Shown piece by piece: positions 45,016-50,150 of a DNA stretch of 50,150 bases. The translations under genes were made by a program, and so were the position numbers. The stretch is from CAVDAL01 sp963606965. GTDB taxonomy: Bacteria > Actinomycetota > Coriobacteriia > Coriobacteriales > QAMH01. The notes below the pieces were generated by a model. That model had not been told where the DNA came from, ran no database searches, and saw only the letters and a program-made list of their open reading frames with translations. How positions within the stretch are numbered: the first letter of the stretch is position 1; each line of letters opens with the position of its first letter. Where the stretch lies: contig CAVDAL010000108.1 in NCBI GenBank assembly GCA_963606965.1, forward strand, positions 1-50,150. Direction: 5' to 3'.

Positions 45016-46227
45016 TTATGCTTCAGCAGGAGTTTGCTCTGCTGCGATTTCTGATGGCAAAACAATATTGCGTGGGAAAGCTGGATTTTCAACAGGACGT
45101 TCCCCTTTAACACTTTTTACACCAACAGCCATCTTGAATTTCTTGCCAGCACCTGTGAATTCAGGAGCAACACGAACCGGGATATCGTCAAAGTCGTCTG
45201 CATTAACAATTTCAAAATACTGACGGCCTGGCTCCCAGTAATCCATATAATCTTCGTGCTTTTGTGACAAGCGAGTATAGTAACGTTCTTCGCCTTCGTC
45301 TAAACGGCGGTCATATGTCCACAAGATCATAAAGCGGAGCAAGCAGCCAGCAAGCAATGCCATAACTGGTGAAACAACGTTACCCAAGACTCCACCTGCT
45401 AAGTTAAAGATTAGTGGAACAACAAGACCAAGTCCGAACATGAATACCCAGAACACAACAGCCATGTTGCCACGAACCCAGCGTTCTGCAGCGCGCTTTG
45501 CATATACATTTGATGCACAGAATTGCAACATAACAAAGAGCAAGATTGTCAAAATTTCAGCGCAAATCAAAATTGCATCAATAGTATGTGTAAGGTGCAA
45601 CAATTCTTCATGTGCAAGTCCCCATTCAGCTGAGCCAATCAAAGCTTGTGCTTCGCTATTCATCCAGCTTGTTGGGAATGGGAAATGACCCATGCACAAG
45701 CCGAGCAAGCAAGCACCAGTTGAAAGAGCAGAAACTGTAAAGAGAACTGGAAGAGCTGGTGTATTCCAGAAAGGCCTTGCCTTCAAAGAAGAAAGCAAAA
45801 CGCCTGTATAAATCATAACGCAAGCACCTGTAATGCCACTAATACCAAGGCAGAATTTGCCAAAACCATTAGATGGAATTACATGCTTAAGCAAAGGCCA
45901 GTTTTCAAACCAGCTGACCTGCCAAATCAAGAACAGAGCAGCAAAGATCATAGAAACTGACAATAAAACAGCACCCCATTTAATAACAGCAGTGCGTGTA
46001 ACGAATGCGCGCTCGAAAACAGGCCACTGACCAAGTTCAAAAACGAGCAAGCCAGTACCAACGAGCAAGCATAAAACAGCAACTAAAACGCCCCATGTAA
46101 GAAGAGCTGATGTCATAACACCTGGAGCAATAATGATTGAATAAATAGCAGCAAATGTAAGCATGCCGCCGCCAAGGCCGCCAAGGAACAAATATGTTGC
46201 AAGTTCCCATCCCCAAAACTTCTGCAT
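45016..46227 (-). CDS. NrfD/PsrC-type membrane quinone-interacting subunit
   Basis: The family links menaquinone chemistry in the membrane to an attached oxidoreductase. The 403-residue protein has about eight membrane helices, starting WGWELATYLFLGGLGGGML, the usual NrfD opening. After the last helix, about 100 residues form a soluble, charged tail (from YDRRLDEGEERYYTRL to EQTPAEA), longer than I expect for the family. Its ATG shares one base with the ferredoxin subunit stop, with GGAGG upstream. It is the final gene of the three-gene operon. Confidence 0.92.
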   Translation of the reverse strand: MQKFWGWELATYLFLGGLGGGMLTFAAIYSIIIAPGVMTSALLTWGVLVAVLCLLVGTGLLVFELGQWPVFERAFVTRTAVIKWGAVLLSVSMIFAALFLIWQVSWFENWPLLKHVIPSNGFGKFCLGISGITGACVMIYTGVLLSSLKARPFWNTPALPVLFTVSALSTGACLLGLCMGHFPFPTSWMNSEAQALIGSAEWGLAHEELLHLTHTIDAILICAEILTILLFVMLQFCASNVYAKRAAERWVRGNMAVVFWVFMFGLGLVVPLIFNLAGGVLGNVVSPVMALLAGCLLRFMILWTYDRRLDEGEERYYTRLSQKHEDYMDYWEPGRQYFEIVNADDFDDIPVRVAPEFTGAGKKFKMAVGVKSVKGERPVENPAFPRNIVLPSEIAAEQTPAEA

Positions 46228-46787
46228 TAGGATCGACCTCCTAAGTCTCGAATGTAATAGACCTGTGGTTCTGTACCTAAATCTTCGAAGATGCGGTCTG
46301 TACGATATTTGTTGACCAACTTAGAAACCTCTGAGTTTGGATCATCCAAGTCACCAAAAATACGAGCATTTTGGTGGCATGATTTAACACAATGTGGCTG
46401 TTCACCTTGACGTACTCTGTCTTTGCAGAATGTGCATTTGCGAATCCAGCCCTCTTTTTTATTGTAGTCACGAGCACCATATGGGCAAGCATTTGCACAA
46501 ACTTTGCAACCCATGCACTGTGTTGGTTCTACCCAAACAATGCCGTCGTCATCTTGACGAGAAGCACCTGTTGGGCAAGCAGGAACACAAGCTGGTTTTG
46601 CGCAGTGCATACAAAGCATTGGTGTAAAGTTCAAGTGAACATCTGGCCATTGCCCTTGAGCACCAGCAGAAACAACTGGATTATAAATAATATCTACGGG
46701 AAGGTCATTCCACGTACGACATGCGATTGTGCATGACTGACAGCCAACACAACGACGCGTGTCCATTACCATTGCATAACGTGTCAT
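46227..46787 (-). CDS. Four-cluster ferredoxin subunit (PsrB/NrfC/DmsB type)
   Basis: This electron-transfer subunit would wire the molybdopterin subunit to the NrfD protein. The 186-residue protein has four Cys clusters: CVGCQSCTIAC, CMHCAKPACVPACP, CMGCKVCANACP and CTFCKDRVRQGEQPHCVKSC, enough for four [4Fe-4S] centres. It has no signal peptide. A GGAGGGAG site lies before the ATG; the gene follows the catalytic subunit by 16 bases. Confidence 0.94.
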   Translation of the reverse strand: MTRYAMVMDTRRCVGCQSCTIACRTWNDLPVDIIYNPVVSAGAQGQWPDVHLNFTPMLCMHCAKPACVPACPTGASRQDDDGIVWVEPTQCMGCKVCANACPYGARDYNKKEGWIRKCTFCKDRVRQGEQPHCVKSCHQNARIFGDLDDPNSEVSKLVNKYRTDRIFEDLGTEPQVYYIRDLGGRS

Positions 46788-46803
46788 TTATCTCTCCCTC
46801 CCC

Positions 46804-49644
46804 TTAAACCGTAACTTCTTGATTTGGATCTTGCATGCTGTAATGCTTGCCTGTCTGCATATCCAACAAAGTATTTGTTGCTGGATCATATGCACGCAAT
46901 GTCACACGTTCATATAAAACATTTGTTGCAGGATCAACAAGCCAGCCTGTTTCAGCCTGATAATGGAATCCTGTACCAGGATGCTTTGTAACTTGTTCAA
47001 TTGGATCCCAAGTTAATCCCGGTGGTACTTGATAACCCGGTTGAGGACCACTTGAAGGCTGACCAGCAAAGTCATAGAATTGCTTATTGACTTCATCAAG
47101 TAAGAATTGTTCTTCGCCATATGGAACATATTTATAATCTGTGCCATATTGATGCAAAGCTTTTGTGACAGGGTCAACACACCAACCAGTAGCGCCATCA
47201 TAATAACGTGTGCGGTCTGCATTCCATGCTTTGCGAGTTTTGTAATCCCAAGTATAATCAGCTGGAACTTGGAAGTCTGGCTCAACAAAGATAGGTTCAT
47301 TGAATGGCAATGCACGCTGCTGTTCGCTTGGCATCTGATGAACGCCGCCACCAAGTGTTGCATAAGCAGAGCCAGGAATTGAGAATTCAGCATCATGTTC
47401 TGTATATTCGCAGTCTTCAGGAGTGCACTTATAAACTTTGCACAAAAGACCACGGTTTGCCCAACAACCTGTTAATGGGTCACAATGTTCGTCATCAACA
47501 GATGTCAAAACATTTGTATTTGATTCAAAGCAACCAAATGGCTGATAGCCTTCATGGCTGCGTTCTGGGAACCACCAACCACGCTGTGTATAAATAACAC
47601 GTGGATCCAAAGATGGCTCAACATTCGCACGTTGCTTAATACGGCCACGGCGAGTTTCAATCCAGCACCAGTCGCCTTCCTTAATCTTTAGCTTTTTAGC
47701 TGTATCAGGATGAATTGTGAAGAATGGATCTGGTTTGATATAACGAATAATTGGATTGTTGAAATGCTCTGAATGGTGGAATGGCATGAAGCCGCCGCCA
47801 GTAGTAAGAGCCAAAGGATATTCCTTTGCCAATTCTGGGTCATCTTGTTCGCTTTCTGGAGCGCAACCAAGATATGTTGGCAAGCCAGGAAGACCAAATT
47901 CTTCAAATACAGTAGATTTAAGTTCAACCTTGCCAGAAGCTGTGCAGAAGTAACCACGATTGATATGCTTTGAATAGTGCAATGGTGGATAATACATACG
48001 GAAGCGTTCAACAAAGTCATCATAACTTGTAATTGGCAAGTTAAGTGGTGAAAGAACATACATAAATACATCTTCGAGTTCTGGCCATGGCCAGTATCCT
48101 TCACCTTGACCGCAAGCAAGGCCAAGTTCACGCCAGATGTTGTAATCTGTTTTGCGTTCATACATTGGCTGAATTGCACGCTGGTTGCCTGTAATTGAAT
48201 CTGTTACACCATAGTTTGTATGAACAATTGGACGTTCCATAGCGCCAGCAACAGGCAAAACAAAGTCTGCTTGCAAAGCTGTTGGTGTGATGTAATAATC
48301 CAAAACAACCAAGAATTCTACTTTTCTTGTTGCTTCATAAACCATCTTTGAGTCACCATAAGAACTCAATGGGTTAGTGCCAGAAACAAGCAATGCACGA
48401 ACAGGATATGGATCGCCTGTAATGATTGCTTTGAAAACAGAAGGACCATGAGCTTCACAGAACCATTCACCCGTGAATGCCTTGCCCCACTTTTCTTTAG
48501 AAATATCTGCAAGTCGCTGATAACCAGGCCAAGTTGTCATTGGATACTTGTCTGCACCAATTTGCTTTGCCTTAGCTTCTTCAGGCAAAAATTCATTGCC
48601 TTCAAGTTCTTCATCAGTGATATATGCAGCAGGGCCTGGCATACCGTCGCCACCTGGGCAGTCGAGGTTGCCAGTAATAGAACGCAAAATTTGACGAGCA
48701 TGCATACCGCAACCAGCAGTTTTGCCAAGCTGGTCAGCAGTGCAACCCCACTGGATGTTACCAGGAGTGTTGCGAGCATACATACGAGCAGCTTCACGAA
48801 TTAATTCAGCATCGAGCCATGTTTCTTCAGCTGCCCACTCTGGAGTGTATTGCTGAATGTGTGCTTTGAGTTCTTCAAAACCATAGCACCATTGCTGAAC
48901 AAAAGCTGCATTATATAAGCCTTCATTGATGATGACATTGATCATAGCTAATGCCAAAGCTGAGTCTGAACCTGGACGCAATGGCAGCCATAAATCTGCA
49001 TGTGCTGCTGTCTCTGAATAACGAGGATCAACAACAATGAGCTTCATGCCTGTCTGCTGTTGCAGATCAAAATAGCCATGAGCACCTGGCATTGAAGATG
49101 CGCCTGGGTTAAAGCCCCAAAGAATAACGCATTTTGAACTGCCAAGGTCTGTTTCAAATGGTGACCAACCGCTTGTTGCAGTTTCGATCATGAATGTTGG
49201 AATCCAACAAAGCAAAGCATTATGGAATCCGTTTGGTGTACCAAATGCATTCAAGAAACGGCGACGAGCCCAGTCGTCAGTACGAAGCGTACCTGCAGCA
49301 GCTGCAACAGCCTCTGCACCACTTTCTTGTCTGATTTGCATTAACTTGTTAGCGATTTCGCTAATTGCCTGTTCCCAAGAAACACGCTCCCATTTATTTT
49401 CGCCCTTTTCACCAGCACGCTTTAATGGATAATTAACGCGCGAAGGATCATCGACAAAGTTGAGAGCTTGGTTGCCGCGGCAGCACAAGCCGCCAGCATT
49501 TGTTGGGTGGTTAGGATCGCCTTCAGCATAGATGAGCTTGCCGTCTTTTACATAAGCAAGAACACCACAGTTCTGATGGCAGAAGTAACAGGCGGATTTT
49601 TTAACTTCCACGCCCTCAGCATGGATATCTGCCTCGATTGTCAC
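46804..49644 (-). CDS. Molybdopterin oxidoreductase catalytic subunit with octapeptide-repeat tail
   Basis: The 946-residue protein is a DMSO reductase superfamily catalytic subunit. C19, C22, C26 and C54 hold the cluster; the probable metal ligand is C146 in NALLCWIPTF; MGD motifs include ILWGFNPGASS, VDPRYSETAAHADLW and TASGKVEL. It lacks a twin-arginine signal, so the active site should face the cytoplasm, unlike PsrA or DmsA. Residues about 740-946 go beyond the usual end (RGLLCKVYK) and include two repeats of eight-residue units. The start is GTG with GGAGGT upstream. It belongs with NrfC- and NrfD-like subunits. Substrate unknown; polysulfide, DMSO-like and aromatic substrates are all possible. 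Confidence 0.9.
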   Translation of the reverse strand: MTIEADIHAEGVEVKKSACYFCHQNCGVLAYVKDGKLIYAEGDPNHPTNAGGLCCRGNQALNFVDDPSRVNYPLKRAGEKGENKWERVSWEQAISEIANKLMQIRQESGAEAVAAAAGTLRTDDWARRRFLNAFGTPNGFHNALLCWIPTFMIETATSGWSPFETDLGSSKCVILWGFNPGASSMPGAHGYFDLQQQTGMKLIVVDPRYSETAAHADLWLPLRPGSDSALALAMINVIINEGLYNAAFVQQWCYGFEELKAHIQQYTPEWAAEETWLDAELIREAARMYARNTPGNIQWGCTADQLGKTAGCGMHARQILRSITGNLDCPGGDGMPGPAAYITDEELEGNEFLPEEAKAKQIGADKYPMTTWPGYQRLADISKEKWGKAFTGEWFCEAHGPSVFKAIITGDPYPVRALLVSGTNPLSSYGDSKMVYEATRKVEFLVVLDYYITPTALQADFVLPVAGAMERPIVHTNYGVTDSITGNQRAIQPMYERKTDYNIWRELGLACGQGEGYWPWPELEDVFMYVLSPLNLPITSYDDFVERFRMYYPPLHYSKHINRGYFCTASGKVELKSTVFEEFGLPGLPTYLGCAPESEQDDPELAKEYPLALTTGGGFMPFHHSEHFNNPIIRYIKPDPFFTIHPDTAKKLKIKEGDWCWIETRRGRIKQRANVEPSLDPRVIYTQRGWWFPERSHEGYQPFGCFESNTNVLTSVDDEHCDPLTGCWANRGLLCKVYKCTPEDCEYTEHDAEFSIPGSAYATLGGGVHQMPSEQQRALPFNEPIFVEPDFQVPADYTWDYKTRKAWNADRTRYYDGATGWCVDPVTKALHQYGTDYKYVPYGEEQFLLDEVNKQFYDFAGQPSSGPQPGYQVPPGLTWDPIEQVTKHPGTGFHYQAETGWLVDPATNVLYERVTLRAYDPATNTLLDMQTGKHYSMQDPNQEVTV
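46834..47274 (-). repeat. Two ~68-residue protein repeats built of eight-residue aromatic units
   Basis: In the C-terminus of the molybdopterin subunit, residues 791-859 and 871-937 align: FQVPADYTWD...YYDGATGWCVDPVTKALH and YQVPPGLTWD...FHYQAETGWLVDPATNVLY. The second breaks cleanly into octads QAETGWLV, DPATNVLY, ERVTLRAY, DPATNTLL and DMQTGKHY. This D-x-x-T-G/x-aromatic spacing recalls the eukaryotic OCRE (octamer repeat) domain. A Pro/Ser/Gly linker separates the two. Confidence 0.75.
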
Positions 49645-50020
49645 TGCCTACCTCCTCCTCTTTCTCTTACCTTTTCTTTCTCCTAATAAAAACCTACATA
49701 CCGATATATGCACATGGGTACATAATGCTACAGAGAAAAAATTTGTACACTTAAAACACGATAGAGTTTCTCTAAGTGGCGCGGCGTGTTCGAACTATGG
49801 AAACTTGAAAATATAATCTTTATTTGAGATAAAGGATAAAAGGGTCTATGTCACCTACTAGATTATGTCTATACCGAATAATTAGCAAACAAACCGTTCA
49901 GGGGAGGCAAAATTCTATTTTGAAATTTTACCTTTAAACTATTCGATGTTCGATTGTTAAAGATAAAAACCTTCGATCAGGCCTGCGTTTTATTGTTAGT
50001 TCGTTGAAAGAGGGATTGAA
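49645..50020. promoter_or_regulatory. Divergent intergenic region between the molybdopterin operon and the MCFRPP gene
   Basis: This 376-bp stretch holds no convincing gene. On the plus strand, TTGAAA (49805-49810) and GATAAA (49828-49833) are 17 bases apart, a good promoter that would give a leader of about 180 bases before the gene at 50021. Other features are a GTTCGAAC palindrome (49788-49795), three TTCGAT copies (49942, 49949, 49972) and an AGAGGG ribosome site (50009-50014). On the minus strand, TGTACA and CATTAT spaced by 16 bases could serve the molybdopterin operon. Confidence 0.5.
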
Positions 50021-50150
50021 ATGTGCTTCCGTCCACCTACAGTTGAAATGGATGACACTCCTGGCGGAGCGGGCGCTCCTGGCGCTCCTGGTGCACCTGG
50101 TGCTCCTGGCGCTCCTGCAGCCCCTGGTGCTCCTGGCGCTCCTGCAGCCC
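50021..50150 (+). CDS. MCFRPP small protein with Gly-Ala-Pro repeats (partial, cut by window end)
   Basis: The first 43 codons of an open frame are present, starting MCFRPPTVEMDDTPGG with AGAGGG six bases upstream of the ATG. I recall the MCFRP start from small proteins of Coriobacteria and Clostridia that often carry zinc-ribbon and Pro/Ala-rich parts; their role is unknown. Here the N-terminus is followed at once by (Gly-Ala-Pro)n from residue 18, with Ala-Ala-Pro breaks, a collagen-like G-X-Y pattern. The frame is open at the window edge, so length and C-terminus are unknown. Confidence 0.75.
   Translation, partial: MCFRPPTVEMDDTPGGAGAPGAPGAPGAPGAPAAPGAPGAPAA
50072..50150 (+). repeat. Nine-base tandem repeat encoding Gly-Ala-Pro
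   Basis: The unit GGNGCNCCT is repeated with third-position changes, broken by GCAGCC (Ala-Ala) at 50117 and 50144. The stretch is much more GC-rich than the rest of the window and continues past the edge. Such repeats change length by slippage. Confidence 0.85.

Noticed and set aside
46804..49644. Calling the NrfD-linked enzyme a catechol or dopamine dehydroxylase, known from Eggerthellales
   Set aside because: Those enzymes are exported by the Tat system in my recollection; here there is no signal, and no LuxR-type regulator is nearby. No sequence motif decides the substrate.
49848..49937. A 29-codon plus-strand frame starting ATG with AGGG upstream, before the MCFRPP gene
   Set aside because: It lies only about 10 bases after the predicted promoter start, its ribosome spacing is poor, and the peptide has no recognisable pattern. 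A leader peptide is possible but not supported.
50072..50150. CRISPR array
   Set aside because: The repeat units are nine bases with no spacers and encode a regular Gly-Ala-Pro protein.

Overview
The window is about 50 kb of AT-rich bacterial chromosome. Its left three quarters hold conserved housekeeping genes and its right quarter is an accessory anaerobic-respiration region. Gene content (asp23/fakA/recG/rsmD/coaD run, xseB/dxs/tlyA/nadK/recN run, F-type ATP synthase, LCP protein, GH25 lysozyme with two surface-type repeats, stacked molybdopterin oxidoreductases with CCG and NrfD partners, and an MCFRPP small protein) suggests an anaerobic, probably gut-associated member of the Actinomycetota class Coriobacteriia, close to Eggerthellales. 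The low GC content is unusual for that group, so the placement is an inference. No tRNA, rRNA, insertion sequence, phage gene or CRISPR array was recognised.

Layout. (1) 1-2244, plus strand: ruvC-ruvA-ruvB behind a candidate promoter and SOS box. (2) 4854-2262, minus: murA and a divergent LytR-CpsA-Psr protein. (3) 11930-4985, minus: complete ATP synthase operon atpI-B-E-F-H-A-G-D-C, closed by a hairpin terminator. (4) 24489-12078, minus: thirteen tightly packed genes (pycB, accC, asp23, nusB, xseB, dxs, tlyA, nadK, recN, tsaC, rpiB, glyA, dCMP deaminase), closed by a terminator. (5) 31180-24647, minus: asp23/yloU, fakA, recG, rsmD, coaD and a GH25 lysozyme, closed by a hairpin. (6) 34890-31294: dnaE alone.

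(7) 44884-34990, minus, is the most interesting block. Nine genes form one apparent operon: an HdrD-like CCG iron-sulfur protein, a soluble bis-MGD (Mo or W) oxidoreductase, a GT-A type transferase of the TIGR04282/DUF2064 family, a radical SAM enzyme resembling the MJ0619/tetraether-synthase group, a ferredoxin-DUF169 fusion, a flavin reductase-like protein, a GNAT-metallo-beta-lactamase fusion, a second HdrD-like CCG protein and a four-helix membrane protein. I know of no described system with this composition. The genes suggest a cytosolic redox enzyme with its own electron carriers and cofactor- or substrate-modifying enzymes.

(8) 49644-45016, minus: a separate three-gene operon for a membrane-linked molybdopterin oxidoreductase (catalytic subunit, four-cluster ferredoxin subunit, NrfD-type membrane subunit). 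The catalytic subunit has no Tat signal and carries a roughly 200-residue C-terminal extension with two about 68-residue repeats built on an eight-residue aromatic/DPxT pattern, reminiscent of eukaryotic OCRE domains. (9) After a 376-bp intergenic region, a plus-strand gene for an MCFRPP protein with collagen-like Gly-Ala-Pro repeats runs off the right edge.
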